Assembly (NCBI GenBank): GCA_019843655.1
Contig: JACDQD010000010.1
Location: 2,773,637-2,837,636 of the forward strand
Length of the DNA stretch: 64,000 nt
Source: Lethocerus indicus
Lineage: Eukaryota; Arthropoda; Insecta; Hemiptera; Belostomatidae
Direction of reading: 5' to 3'
The notes below the pieces were generated by a model, which did not search any database, was not told the DNA's origin, and saw only the letters and a list, made by a program, of their open reading frames with translations. Positions 11,490 to 25,300 of this stretch are shown in pieces. The translations under genes were made by a program, and so were the position numbers. How positions within the stretch are numbered: position 1 is the first letter of the stretch; every line of letters begins with the position of its first letter.

Positions 11490-11778
11490 CGAGTGGGCGT
11501 CGGACCACCTCCTGAACCTGGTTGCCACCCTGTGGACGTCCGGCACCTCGCTGCGCGCCCTCCTCAGCGTGTTCCTGAACCCCTCGAGGAAGTTCAAATG
11601 GCCGCCGCTCCTCGACTTTGTGCAGTTGCCCATCGGCTCGTTGACCATCACCGTCCAGCCGCCCCTCTCCAGCTCGTCCTCCTCCTCGTCCCCATCCTCC
11701 CTCTCGTCACCGCGGCCCCTGCTCCCGTTCCTCTGCCTGCGCCTGCGCGGCGGGCTGGGCGGCTGCACCGAGACGTAG
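11490..11778 (-). CDS. Probable alternative 3' exon of trio (or an exon of an unknown gene)
   Basis: Minus-strand exon with acceptor gttctcgtgcgtcag and donor TCG|GTAAAT. It begins with one base plus YVSVQPPSPPRRRRQRNGSR, continues through the acidic block DEREDGDEEEDELE and then GGWTVMVNEPMGNCTKSRSG and HLNFLEGFRNTLRRARSE, ending FRRWSDAHS. The incoming phase is what the TT-ending trio exon at 19100 needs (TT+C makes Phe), and it leaves in phase 0. I recognise no domain, but the FLEGFRNTLRR and FRRWSDAH blocks look coding and constrained. It sits between trio and Ldh on their strand. Exon status is well supported; membership of trio is inference from strand, position and phase. Confidence 0.55.
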
Positions 11779-13929
11779 CTGACGCACGAGAACACAATAG
11801 GCATACATGACACTCCCCGCCGCTTAACCCATTGTCGGCTAATGGACTACTGCGCGGGTATAATGTTGCATCAACTTGGCGAAGAAACGGGGTGGTCAGT
11901 AGCGAAATCCTACCGGATCGTCTCCAAGGTGATATTCCTTTCAACCGTCACATCATCAGAATTATTTCGAATATGTTCCTGATAATGCTCAATGCTCGTC
12001 TGCACGCGCGAGGCCTCTAGGACCGATCGGAACGCGGGGAAGAATGGGAATCACGTGCGTCCGGAAAGCTCTTTGAGACTGCACAATTTGCAGGAAGAGT
12101 TTTTCTCAGCGATCCAATATCTCCGGACAATTAACGGATTAGGATTCCCCCCCCCCGCGAGGTTTCCCACACCGTCGAAGAAGAATTTAAGGCTTTAAGA
12201 AGCAGTTGGCAAATGGTGAAAAGAGAATAAAGTGGAAACAAAAACGCGACCTATTCCCCCCATTAGGCCTTTATCGGGAAGCGATAACTATTTCCACTTT
12301 ACTAGGAGCTAATCAGATTGACTATTATAGAAGAGTTCTTTCAGTGTTTTCGTGTTCTGTCCCTCTTAACGTGTCGACTGGAAGCCAGAATTAGATTGTG
12401 GATTTGTTTTTGTGGTCAATAGTATTCCGGTTTTTTTGGACCGATTGGCTGTGAGATTCAACAGGGCACAACTTTTAATCAACAAGTAAACAGACAAACA
12501 GCAGTTGTACTGACTATTGAGTATGCCTTAAAAAAAATAAAAACGACACACACGATTGTTACTTGTACTAAAATTACTCTAATTTCTTTTCAGTAGGCTT
12601 TTCTCTAGTACAACTAATGTTTAATATTTCTTTCAAAGGTTTTCAACTTCTTTTAAAAAACTGACAATATTCACAAATTAATTTGAAATCATTATGACTT
12701 TTAAACAACATTATTTCCTTATCCCGATGGTCTTGAAACTTTGTCTTCACAACGAACTATAAGGTCTTATTGTGGAAACCCACTCTCCCTTAGAAACTTA
12801 TATCTTAAAATAATATTTACAGATCAATATGTTGTGACCACCAATATATCCATCTTTGCAATAATTGTGTTTAATACATCGAGATTTGTTGATGCAACAT
12901 TAAACAAGTTAAATAGAAACAATTATGGGCTATTTAATATAATAGTGCAAATATGAGAAATTTTACGTCAGATTTATTCATATCCACCTCCTTTCGCTTT
13001 CTCAGTAATCATTTGACTGACTTGTGCCTGAGGAAAACTCTCCGATTTACCCTCGAAACGTCATGATATTTACAAGCTTTATTTGACAAGGCCACTAAAG
13101 TTTAGTGTAATTGACTTTAAGTGTAAATACGCGTTTCATTGTCCCTTGTAGGATTCTATGCATTTCAATTCTGAGCTAGTTTAATATGATAGTATGATAG
13201 GCCTTATTGAAAACTTCAGTTTCATTTAAAAGCCTAACAGTTTTTTTTTACAATTTTTATTTTAAATTAACGCATTGGAAAGTAGCAGCTCCTGTATAAT
13301 GTAATAATCATTTCCAAAAATGTTGCTACAAAATTGCACACAGTATACAATTAATAAGTATTACATATATCATAAATTTAGTAAATTAGGCTGCTAAATA
13401 CCGCATAGCGACACTGTTTTGAAAGTGTTTTAAGAATTAATAATTGAAATTCCTCGATACTTACAGTCACATTCCGTACCAGTCAGTGGCTTGACGGCTG
13501 AAAGTGTATTTGGACAGGCTTATATGCCAGCTTGGTCGGGTAGCACAGTTTTAAGTTCAAAAGACTGTCCAAAAAATCCAAATCACAACAGATATAGAAG
13601 ATTCCAACGGCAAACCATACTTACCTTTTTTTTATACCGAGAACGTTTCACATTAATTTAGAGCCCAATTACAAAATACAGCGCCTTATTCAACCTCGCT
13701 TAAATCTTAATAATTTACTCTCTTAATTATGTTTAATAATTCATTGTTTAATAACTACAAACCAAGATCATAAACTGGCTTTCATTGTATCCAGTATTTA
13801 TGTATAAAAAAATATATATATTGAACTGCGGCCGTATACATACGTCGAATGCTTACTCTCAAATATTCCAACAGATAAACTAATAGAAATTTAAAGGAAT
13901 AAAGATATATTTACATATTTGTTAAAACG

Positions 13930-14030
13930 ATGCCAAGAAGAACATTTACGCGATATGCAATTAGTTGTGGGTTCGATCCCCACTACTGGCACGATATTTC
14001 CTGCGATTCAAATTTTAATTTTTGTCACAT
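13930..14030 (+). repeat. tRNA-like SINE fragment
   Basis: A pol III B-box-like GGGTTCGATCC sits in a T-arm-like GTGGGTTCGATCCCCAC at 13967-13983. About 30 bases on comes TTCAAATTTTAATTTTTG, a tail seen after other B boxes in the window. No complete cloverleaf. Confidence 0.4.
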
Positions 14031-14818
14031 TATTTTCTTACGTTTCTTCAGTGCCATGTTAATTTTTGTTGAAACCCAGAACTCCTCAAACAAGTTAGTA
14101 AACCCAACCAAGTTATTTTATTACATTCGAGTATTATTAGGATAATCACCTCAGCCCAAGTTATATTTGTTTTTCCTTCCTCATTTTCAAAACTTAGCTC
14201 TAGGTTAAAAAGGAATTAGCTGTTGCCGAATCTAAACTAAGTTTCTACACTGAACATATTTTTGAGGAAATCCTTCTATCGCGATAATTCGGTCAAATGA
14301 GAGACACTAACTAAAGGTGATGTGAAAAGTAAAATAAATAATAAATAAAAAGAATAATTATAATTCAAAATTCATGTCTTCTTTATTTATGTACAAACAT
14401 ACATTGACCTATATTTATATTCATATTTACATAATAATATCACTTCGCTGAATTTTACATACAAATTGCAAGTGCATTGGATGTGCTCAAACTCGTATGA
14501 ACAATAAATGCACATTTTTTTTTTCATCGTTTCAAATCTGTCATTAATTACTATTTACCATCGAAGATCCAACAAACAAATTTAAACACAACCATATATC
14601 TTTATTTTTGTTTTAAAATTTGACGCAACTTTTTGTTTTCCAAAATTCTTCTCAAAAGTTTCCGAAGAAGAAACATCGAAAGGTCCCGACCAACAAGTAT
14701 ATTATATATACAACAAAAAGCGAAATAAAAAAAATACAATAAATGAAAATGAATCCATCGTGGCGATATTTATATTTATACTGGGGTTTTGTAGTTTAAA
14801 ATACACATTAAAAGGTGC

Positions 14819-14879
14819 AGAGAGAGAGAGAGAGATAGAGAGAGAGATAGAGAAAGAGATAGAGAGAGAGATAGAGAGA
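14819..14879. repeat. Interrupted (AG)n microsatellite
   Basis: AG units broken regularly by AT (AGAGAGAT pattern). It lies in the trio 3' intron or 3' UTR. Confidence 0.95.
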
Positions 14880-15394
14880 CCATTTTTTTTCAAAAATTCT
14901 ATCGGCAGGAGAAACTAACTCATCCTGCAATTTAAAAAAGCTTTACACGAGAGAGCACAGTAGCCGAACATTTTTTTTTGCAATTTTTTACACGCTTTCA
15001 TTTTCCAATATTTTACAAATTACGATTACTAACGATAATCAGAAATAAGTCGAGGTGTCTCGGACTTGGATTCGCCAAATTTTCAATATCAAATTTGGCG
15101 AATTTTTTCGAAAAGCGTCGCCCGGCAGACCGACAACAACGATTTTGCGAACTCTCAAAATTTTTAATGAAATCTCGCGCTTGTAGTAAATACATTTTTC
15201 ATTTGGTGTCTCGAGCTTACCGGGGCTCACTGTTGATGTTACACCGATTGAAGTTGAAGGATGAAAATAACGCCGGTGTGAAATATGCAAAACGAATTCA
15301 CCAATTTACATAAAAAATATCGTGAAAACCAAATCCCAAATGTTATGGCCCGTCTTCAGGCCAAATTGGAGTGGGCATGGACAAAATAACAACA

Positions 15395-15515
15395 TTAAAA
15401 AACGTTTGCACAGCTCGCAAAATGTCGTAGGTTCGATTCTCGCCCCAATCGGCAGGCACAGATTGCGCCTTTAATTGAACATTTGAATTTTAAACATTTT
15501 AGTCAATTTATTTCG
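15395..15515 (+). repeat. tRNA-like SINE fragment
   Basis: B-box-like GGTTCGATTC at 15430-15439 followed by GGCACAGATTGCGCC and then GAATTTTAAACATTTTAG. Shares its order with the fragments at 13930 and 45560. Confidence 0.4.
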
Positions 15516-15976
15516 TCGTAATGCTGTCATATTCTCTTTATTTCTCCCTTTATTTTTTTAAACTAATAGCGTTTCTTTTTTTAATATTTACACTCTCGAA
15601 ATAATTTCTTAAAATTAACTATTATAAATTGAAATGTTTTCCTCTCGTTTTGTTTCTTTTCATCCTCATTTTATTTACGCCCGCTATGTTGTTATTTGAC
15701 AGAGTAATATTTATCACAATGTTGTGTAAAATTAAAAAATGTCTCGCATTTTAATGAATTCAAATGATCCTACTTCTTAAATGATTTTCTTTTTTCCTTA
15801 ATTAGTTTGCTTTTTTGTATTTTGAAATATTATTTTTTTACAAAGCAACTATATAATACCGCATCGGAAGAAATGAGAACTGATGAACAGAGAGAGAGTC
15901 TCCTCTAATATTATCCAATGCATATTTTCCTCATCTTCCCCTCTTCTAATTTTTTCTCTTAAGGTTTGGCGTATAT

Positions 15977-15980
<4 letters not shown>

Positions 15981-16032
<52 letters not shown>
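15981..16032. repeat. (TA)n microsatellite
   Basis: Twenty-six TA units without interruption. Confidence 0.97.
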
Positions 16033-16040
<8 letters not shown>

Positions 16041-17168
16041 AGTAGATTATGAAAAATATAAAAAATTCCTAAATCTAATTTTTCATAACGCAAAATAATA
16101 AAATATTTAAAAAGTGTTGTTTTCATGTTTTTTGCAATTAAGCTTTTTTCTGCACAACAGGGCTAAAGATATACATGCTGGATTTATAAATTTTTTTTTA
16201 TCTTTTTTTTGTAGTTTTCAGTACCATCACTTACAAATTTACAGAAGAATTATTTATAGGAATACATTTTCTTTTTTTTATACACAGGATTACAGCTTAG
16301 CAGTGTATTGGAGTTTTTTCTATGTGTACTAACAATTTTTTTTTGTTTTTAGAAGATGAGATTTTGTTTGTTAGAAGCCATTTAAAAAAACAACAAAATA
16401 TATCAGTCTAAGCTGTAGTCCTCTAAAATATAATTAACTTGCACATGCTCCTATCCTATCGATCCAAACTGTTCAGACTCAGTACAAAAAACAATTAAAT
16501 GTGAAAAAACCTGCAGAAAAACCAAAGGACACCCGCATCTCTCTTTTCTTTCTCTTTTAACCATACAAATAGTGTGATAATAAAACAATATTAAAAATCG
16601 TGTTTTTCAAAAAATTGACTAGATTATAAATTAAAAAAGAAACTCAATCACAGTATGGAAATTCACAAGATAAAAGTCACACTTTTGTTTTTTGTTTTCT
16701 CCTTTTTATACAGAACAATGGAAATTGATTATCTTCATTAAGTGACTCAATGAGCTTATCTTCTTGTTGTAGTTCTTTGCCAAAATTTTTTTAAAAAATA
16801 ATAGTCATTTTTTTAATATACAATTACAAATTTTAGGCATTACAATACCTAAATTGTACTGATGGGTGGCATTATATTATTTATATTTATTTATATATAT
16901 ACTCGTTTCATACAAATTTATCTTTTCCCAAATACAATAATGATTTGGATCGCCCTCAAATTACTTTGTGAACACAGAAAGTTTGGCACAATTTGTAAAG
17001 GAATGCCTCATTTATTCATTTCCTTTCTTTATTTAAATGCCTAATCTGAAGCTTTTCCCCTTTGTTGTCCATTGTACAAGAACAAAAACCAATAAAGGAA
17101 ATTTTATGGAACTATATAACAATTATTCTTTTGATACTTGTGTGCGCAAAAAAGATATTGTGATGTTT

Positions 17169-17171
<3 letters not shown>

Positions 17172-17218
<47 letters not shown>
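17172..17218. repeat. (TA)n microsatellite
   Basis: About 23 TA units, similar in length to the run at 15981. Confidence 0.97.
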
Positions 17219-17220
<2 letters not shown>

Positions 17221-19095
17221 AACTTAAAATTCAAGTCCTTTTGATTGAACACTACAGCACTTACTCAAATCCATTAAAGCCACATCAAAAACTGTTCGAA
17301 GCGCGAAATAAAATTCTGTCACATCACCGGCACAATGAAATTTCTGTGTAATTAACATTTTGTGGGCCAAATCCAAAGACTCTTTGTATTATTCCATTTT
17401 ATAGGAAGGTCTGCAAAGGTTTAACCCTAAGCAAGACTGGCCACCACTTTTCAACATCATCAGTAACATTCCATTAGTTTATACAGTTTAGTAATTATGC
17501 ATTTTGGATGCCAGTGAAGTATCCTGTCTGTTGATAAGTGAAACACTATTGATGATGGCGAGAAGCAGAACTCAGTATTGCATAAGGAACAAAACAAATT
17601 GTATATTACTGTGTAATTCCATATCACTTGGAAAATCCACAGAAGGAGCCATACATAAGAATGAAAACCATAATATTTTGAAATAACAGCTCAATGGGTA
17701 CCTATAATTACTCACAAAAATGACAAATTTAACTGTCCTTATAGATCAATTCTGTGAAAGAGCTTAATATTGGCTCTGTGTGTTGGCCCACAATGTGTTA
17801 ATATGGTTCTTTTCAATTAACCAAAAAAAAATAATACCATGCTCACATAACACCACATGTTAGACAGACCATGAAGTTATTCAATTTGTTATTCAAACCA
17901 GTTTCTGCATCTTTATTAAATACGAGATATGATGTTAAATATTGGGAGATGAGTAAATGCCTCCAGTTATTGTTATATGGGGGGGACCCGAATTATAACA
18001 ATTTTAATTACAATCAACAATAAATTTCATTTCATTATGATCTTAATAATAATATAAAATTGCTTATACAAACTGGATATTACAAAATAAAAAAAGTAAC
18101 ATTTAAATCGACAACAAATTCTTTATACTGTACAAACTTTAAAAATTTTCATTTTTCCGATGAATATATACATTAAATATAGATTTTGATGTATGCACAT
18201 TTTGTATTTATGTATACACAAAAATATATATCCGATATATATTCACTCACACACAACGAATGAGGATTTTACAAAGGTTAGTACATGAGCAGTAGCAGGT
18301 TAAAGCTGTGTTATACAGAATTTTTTTTAATATTATGAGGTACAAATTTAAAATTTGGTGGACCCACTCGAATGGACAAATCTTCAAAAATAATGTCACC
18401 CGATATAAATTTTATTTCTGAGTTAATACTTGATCACTTTCTCATACCTAATATAATAACCAAATAAAATGTTTTTCTATTATTTTTTTCAAAAATTTAA
18501 AATTGTGCACAACCTCTTTTAAGATCACAAATGGACATTGTATTTTTTCTAAATAACACTTGGGAGGTGCACACCCAGTTTGACATCTAGGAACAATAAG
18601 TCATTACTCCAGAACAGACATTTCATAATCGGGAGACTTACAAGTTATTAAATTTTGTGTTACGAATAAACAAAATGTTCCAGAACATAACTGAAAAAAC
18701 AAGGCTTTTTAAGACTGATCCAAATGTGACACTGTACTCTTCGTCCACAAAGATGAACTTTATAATCTCAAGAATAACTATAACTTCACAGCTTCATAGT
18801 CAATTTTTTTGTTCAATAAATATACAATATTTTACATTTTTTGTCCGTTTGAGTGACTCCAGGTTATAATTTTTTTTGGATCATTTTCCAGAATTTTCCC
18901 CTTTTTTTCACATTTTCTTCTTATTATTTATATATATATTATGTCCGTATCGACAACGGGTTTCACACTGTCGTCGAATCTACACGGTTTTTTAATTTTT
19001 TAGTGAAAAGGACGTTGTCTCATGACTTCAGGACGAGGTTGTTGAGGAGATTTTTTTTTTTTTGAGGAGTCGCATATACAGAAGAGAGGACAGAC

Positions 19096-19353
19096 TTACA
19101 ACGGGTCTTTGGTGAGCTCCTTCTGATAGGCGATTGGCGACTGTATAGCCTTGAGGAAGTCCCTCTGGGTCTGCAGCTGGGTCCTCAGGGTCTGCACCCA
19201 CTCGCACCTCAGTTCCGTCGTCGAGGCCTGGCAAACGTACGCCAAATTCGGCTTCCGCGGATCAGTTGATTTCACGATGAAAGGCTCATTCCCCTCTTCT
19301 GAACTTTTATCCTTTTCACTCCTCTGACCCTCTTCGAGGGACATTTTATTTAC
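19096..19353 (-). CDS. trio: trio coding exon 10, end of the PH domain with a stop inside a donor
   Basis: Starts [10 protein letters not shown], includes [20 protein letters not shown] and [20 protein letters not shown], then [16 protein letters not shown] and TAA at 19096-19098. The helix W-x-x-x-L..[15 protein letters not shown] matches the PH-domain C-terminal helix of Trio. The last bases read CCG TT|GTAAGT: the TAA belongs to a perfect donor, so transcripts spliced here (exon end 19100) would skip this stop and continue in phase 2. Confidence 0.9.
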   Translation of the reverse strand, partial: VNKMSLEEGQRSEKDKSSEEGNEPFIVKSTDPRKPNLAYVCQASTTELRCEWVQTLRTQLQTQRDFLKAIQSPIAYQKELTKDPL

Positions 19354-22300
19354 CTAATTTTAGAACAAACAAATATTTACAAGGTAGATTCATATCTTCG
19401 GCTGAACTAACATCCTAAATATACAATACAGTGTACACACATTTTATCATAAGCAGGGAGAATTGAACTGGTGATAAATATGTTAATTTATACCACCAGA
19501 ATGCGACCGTGTTATAAAAAGAAATAAAAAATCTCGATGAGGCCAATGCGTTATTTAGGGCCACTGAGAAATCTGAAAAAAAATTATTTTTTAATAAAAC
19601 TGCTTCAAATCTCACATTCGATACTGAACTAAATGTTTTGACAGCATAGATTAACATGAAATGGTTAATGAGATAGTGAAAGGACAAAGTTAATGATTTA
19701 GCTAAACAACCTATAACACAAGACAACAATGTTTCTACAGCAGTTTAAATATGATGTATACAGTATGGGAAATTGAAAGTGACATGAAACAGCACCAGGC
19801 ATCAATCTGGTGCCCAAAATTCTGGGGTATCTCAGCACAAAATTTGGTCCAGCTAAAAATTAGCTTCAAATGTTATAAGACATAAAAATTAATTATACAG
19901 AAATAAGAAATATACTTCTTTTTCCACAAATTGTGCCTAGTCAAATTACATTTAATTGTCATATATGATAATTTATTTTACCCCATAGAATATCAACAAT
20001 TTAATAAAGACATTTGACTGGTAATAAAGTAAACTAATATATGAGGGCAAATCCCAGAAGGACAGTCTCCAAAGCGGTGGAAAATTTCTTCTTTTATCCA
20101 GAAGGGATAAAGGATGCAAAGAAATGCACAATAGTACAGACCGACAAGAAAAATCAACGCATTAAATAAATATTTACCTGAATGTGGGCCTTATAAATAT
20201 ATACAGGATGTGTGAACTGTGTCTTCTTTCCAACAGCTTCGCTAAAGATGATGTTCTGTTCAAAAAGAAAGACAACCAAGTCTTTGCCTTTGAAATTAGT
20301 TGTTGAGTTGCCTTCAGCACAAAGCAGGGTACCATGGAGCAGCAATTTTCCTTGTGCGGTTATTTTTCCCTAAATATTCAGAGATACTGAATTATAAATT
20401 CACAATTGGTTGTATGAGAAAAAACACAATATAATTCCTGAATTAATGGCTATTACAAAATGTCCATTCTAATACCAATTCTAATTAGTCTTACAATTTA
20501 AGTTATTAAAAATGTCAATTTTTTAATGCAATAGTCTATACTTCATCATGAAATCTTATTGTAACTGACTATAAATTATAAATATTTTATTGAGACAGTG
20601 AAATGGAAACATCATCAGCCTTTTCTCAAAATTTCTGGCAATAACAAAATCCAAACCTTAACAGACAGTATTTAATATATCCCAAATATTAACATAAATA
20701 AACATCACACTTTATTGCCTGATTTTAGTACTTCATATTTAAAAATTGAGATGTAATCACGATGAATCGGTTCATTGACCTGTTCAATTGGTAGGCCCAA
20801 TTTGGACAATTTCAACATGTCAATTCTAACCACTTGACTATTCCTTCCGAAAACTATTTTAGGCAGCGATTGAATCCATCAAGTCTAATTAAATACCTAA
20901 TGGGAACAGTTGGGTAATATAAATTCTTTCCTATGCATTCCAAAATGTAAAATGTGGCTCCAGGAAATGACGCTACAATGAAATATTAGGACACCATTAT
21001 CTAAATATTACTACTATATTTTAAGATTGTTGGCACGGATTTCTGTTCAGAAATTTTAAAGTTCTATCTTGAAATGGATTAAATAATTCTTGGACTTACA
21101 TCAAAGCCCTGAAGCCTGCCGACGTCCATCATGTCGTTGGCAGTTTTGGGCACAACCTGCATGACCAATGTCGCTTGCCTGAGGGCCTCCACTTCTTCAG
21201 TGAGATGCGCCCTCTCCGTGTACTTGTACAGGTCGCGAAGCAGCAACTGGTACTTCATGATCCTCTGAACGGGCTTGATCAGCAGGTCACAAAGTTGCAG
21301 CTTGTGGCCAAGCTTTTGTCTCAATTCCTATAAAATATCAACAAACGAATGAATAATGATGTTGTTCTTATGATTTAAGAACACTTTAATCTAGATCTTC
21401 ATTGTTTTTCATACTGCTAGAATACATGTAAAATGTATTATAATCTGCTATATTTCTACTGCATTAAGTTCACTCTAACAATATAAGTTTTCAAAATATT
21501 TTTATAGTCTTCCTTTATTATGAACAATACTACAATACACTAGTCTTAAACACATCCTGACAAAAGACTACATTCTATTTATGAAAGTACACAAAAATGG
21601 ACATCCTAAATGAATTAAAAAACGATTCTGAACATACCTCAAAATAGGTATCATACTCCGAAACGATGTACTCAGAGACTGGTTTGTTTTGACAGTAGAC
21701 AACGTACATGAACAATTTACGTTCATATCGTTTAAACAGGGGGCCCAATTCTTCCGGATGTTGGACACATTTTTCGAGGGCTTTGAGAAAGAAACTGAAA
21801 CAGGTAATAAAAATTGATTAAAAGATTACAAAATAGTTTAAAACACCTGTTTTGTGATCTTTCCGTAGATTTCGTGTGTTTCTGCCTCCTCTCGCTGGTT
21901 TGGTCTTTTGCTAGACCGATTTCGGCTGCTTGCCATCTTCCGGTCCGGTGAGGTTGTTAGTAGGATTAGTGGGGCGAATATAGAGTCACTTTGGGAATTT
22001 ATCTTTTCATTTATAATGTTGTTTTGTTTGTTTTGTTATTTAAACAAAACAACATTATAAATGAAAAGATAAATTCCCAAAGTGACCCTATATTCGCCCC
22101 ACTAATCCTACTCAAGAAACTCACCTGACCAACCACCCATAAACTTAAGCGGATTAACAAAATCCCACCCCCCTCAACACAAAGACGACAAATAACATCC
22201 CCCAAAAACACAATAATAAGACACGTATATATACACACGACAAACGGACAACCACCACAGTATTTATCTGTAGGTAGGAAGGAGTTATACTATATCTCTA

Positions 22301-25300
22301 ATACTGGTGTAATTTGATTATTTGTATGAACTTTAATGGTTTCCTTCTTTGTTATTAGTATGTTTCTTATATTTTATGAGCACTATTTCTGTACTATTCC
22401 ATCTGGTGGAGGTAGAAGCTTGCAAGATTGATATTAAGTGCTTACTCTCTGTGCCACTCGTAGATGGCTTCAAGGTTGCCGAAGACCATTTTGTCCTTGC
22501 CGCCCCTGAGGTCTTCGGGCATTGGTACCTCACAGTTGGGGTCCCTCATGAGGGCCATGTACCCTTCGGCCACAAGCCGCAGGTCCCTAACATAGTCCCT
22601 CTCGGTGTCCACAAGTTCCTTAATCACAAACTCCCTCTTCTGGACGGCAGTCTCTTCACTGTCCCCGTACTCGCTAACGCTCAGCTTGCACTGTTTCTCA
22701 TTGTGTTGTTCCTGTGGGTGGCAGAAATACATTGGGGGTTAGGAAAACAGAAATGCTAGATACAAACTATTTTTGCCCCGGAGAAAACAATTCAAAATTG
22801 ATAACCCGATAAACGCAACAAGCTTATTAATTGAATAAGTAGTCTAAAACAATAACAGATTTAACGCAATTCAAATAAACAAAACACAAGATTTGTCTGC
22901 AGTTCAGGCTAAGTGCCAAGATCTGTTTCTTGGAACGAGGGGAATATATTCTATCAATCCTTGAGGCCAACAACCTGAGTAAACAGGTAATCACTTGTAC
23001 GAATGCTATCTGGCTGAAGTCAGAATAATTATGCCTACTTTATCTTAAACCCTGCACAAGTAATATTCTTGGACAGGAATCAGTCCACCATTTCACAGAA
23101 TGAAGCTCCGTTTTGAGCTTCAAACCTGGTTACAAAGAAAAAATACTTCACAGAACTTGGTCCTTTGTTCTCCTGTCACACTAATTAATTAATAGACTTG
23201 CGAATAAATTCGTGTATCTAGTAGATAAATGTCTATCAGACACGCTACAAGACTGTTTCGAAGTTTCATAATTATAAAACTTTATAAAACAACAGGGAAT
23301 TAAAGCTGTTGAAATGAATATGAAATTGAATGAATTAATGAATAAAAAAAATTATAAACCTTCTGAGAGAGTATTTCCTAAGCACAAATGTAAGTTGAAT
23401 GCAACATAAAAGCATTCCGCAAAACTTAAACAGTGCAATGGCCAGTTACTTCCCCTGGCAATGTGTGGACTTTTAAATATTTTTTTCACTATACACTCAT
23501 GCAGTGACAGATGCAGGAATAACTTAAACAGGGCCAAAATAACAGAATGTATTTATTTTACTAGCATACCATTTTTGTTAAAAACGTCTTACAAACAAAT
23601 TACGTGATCAGATTATTTACCACTCAATAAAAATATCTTAAATGGGGTCTCATCTCTTTGATGCACGAAAAGATGTTTCATACCAATCTAAAATAAATTA
23701 ATTATTAATAACCAATGTGCGAAACAATTTTCCACAAAAAACAGCCAATTTCGAAAAATCGTGTATGTATGAAAAACAAATTAAAACAAAGCGCTCTAAG
23801 GACATGTAACAAAAAATAAAATAAAAAATCTAAATATCTACAGGCAAGTACTACAGGAAAAAAGATATATTTGAAACAAACGATCTGAAAACAGGAACAT
23901 GCACCACAGCAAACATGAACAATCCAACTTTATGTTAATATACAATCACCATTCTCTCCTTCACGATCTGCTCGATTTCAGCAAGGTCGGCAGAAGTTGC
24001 GCCCTCTAATGAGAGCGTCGACGACTGAAACAAACAATCGGTATTCTAATCTCCTGTCCGAAAAAAAGTAGTTTGTTTTCATTTATCTGATTTGGTTCCG
24101 CCTCGTTAAATTGGCTTTTTCAGAATTCGGTCGGGTCGAAACGCGGCCGCGAGTTTCGGAATGTCTTGAAAAGACGCCCGATGTAAATTTCTCGATTTTC
24201 TGGTCTCCTGCGGTTTTCGTTTTTCGCCACCGTCTACCTTGGGGACCGAAACCGGTCTCACGAGTGTAAAAACCGTCGAAAGAACTTTAGTGGTCACAAT
24301 TGATATTGAAAAGTATAACGGTTATAATTGAGCGTTAAATGAAACGTACCCTTTGTCCTTGGTTATCGTCCGGAGGAACTAATATAGGTTCACTAATTGG
24401 TTTCATCGGCGGGGGAAGTTCGACAACTTCCTCTTCGGCCTCCTCGCCGTTCTGCGTCGTCTCCTCGTCGACGCCGGCTTTGTTTCCAATTTCAGGCGTC
24501 TGCAAATATTACACTAGACGTCAGACCGGGAACGAAGTCAGAAGCGGACTGTTGAAACAGACCGCCGCGTAATTGCGTTACGGCCGGGGATTGTTGAGTG
24601 TAATAAGATTACGAAACTCTAAAAGTAGATTCCCGCATTGTTGCCAGGAATAAAATACGACTGATTTCGAAAACAATTTAAAACGGAACAACGCACCTTG
24701 AATCTTTTGTCCGAAGGCGTCTTTTTCAGGGACGGCCTCTCGGGCGTCGAATTTTTGTCCACTTTTCCACCGCTCAGTTTTCTCAACGGAGGGGGCAACC
24801 ATTTTCTTCTGAAACAATTTGAAAATCAATTATACAATAAAAAAAAAACGCCCTAGATAAAATTGTGATGAACCGAACTGTTTTCAAGGACCAGTATTTA
24901 AGAAACAAATCGCAAATATTGAAGAAGTTCAGTGTACAAACGTTTTGACGTAGAATGGAGTAATTATATTATGCAATCAAACTGAATACTCAATAAATCA
25001 AATGAGCCATATGTATATATGACGATCTTAAGTGGTGTGCCACTTCGTGATGTGTCCATAAAAGGTTCCGTTCGCAAACAATCCGTTCGTAAACCAAAGG
25101 TTGGGAGAAATAGACAGGATGACGCTCAATGATATAGTTTTTGTTAATTTCAATGACGTCGATATTATCTTGTCGACAATAAGAGGCCAAGGCAGGTTGT
25201 CTACCTAAGGCAGGGTTTAAGGTTTAAGTGTCGCGTCAGTGGTTTAACTACTACGCCTATGTGGTGCAATTTCACTCCTTATAACGAACCAACTCCCATT

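Larger units (their letters stand above)
11779..19095 (-). other. Trio 3' intron and/or long 3' UTR
   Basis: 7.3 kb of AT-rich, low-complexity sequence with three microsatellites, many T-runs on the plus strand and two tRNA-like fragments. It would be an intron in the long form and could be 3' UTR in the form stopping at 19096. Several minus-strand AATAAA candidates (for example near 14370 and 14600) exist but cannot be ranked by eye. Confidence 0.5.

Noticed and set aside
11466..11944. Open frames on both strands overlapping the exon at 11490-11778
   Set aside because: Proline- and arginine-rich shadows created by the GC-rich exon; only the minus-strand frame with splice sites was kept.
13961..13985. 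Functional tRNA gene at the GGGTTCGATCC box
   Set aside because: No D-arm, anticodon arm or acceptor stem can be paired; kept only as a SINE-like fragment.
22349..22759. 136-codon plus-strand open frame
   Set aside because: It is the antisense shadow of trio coding exon 6.
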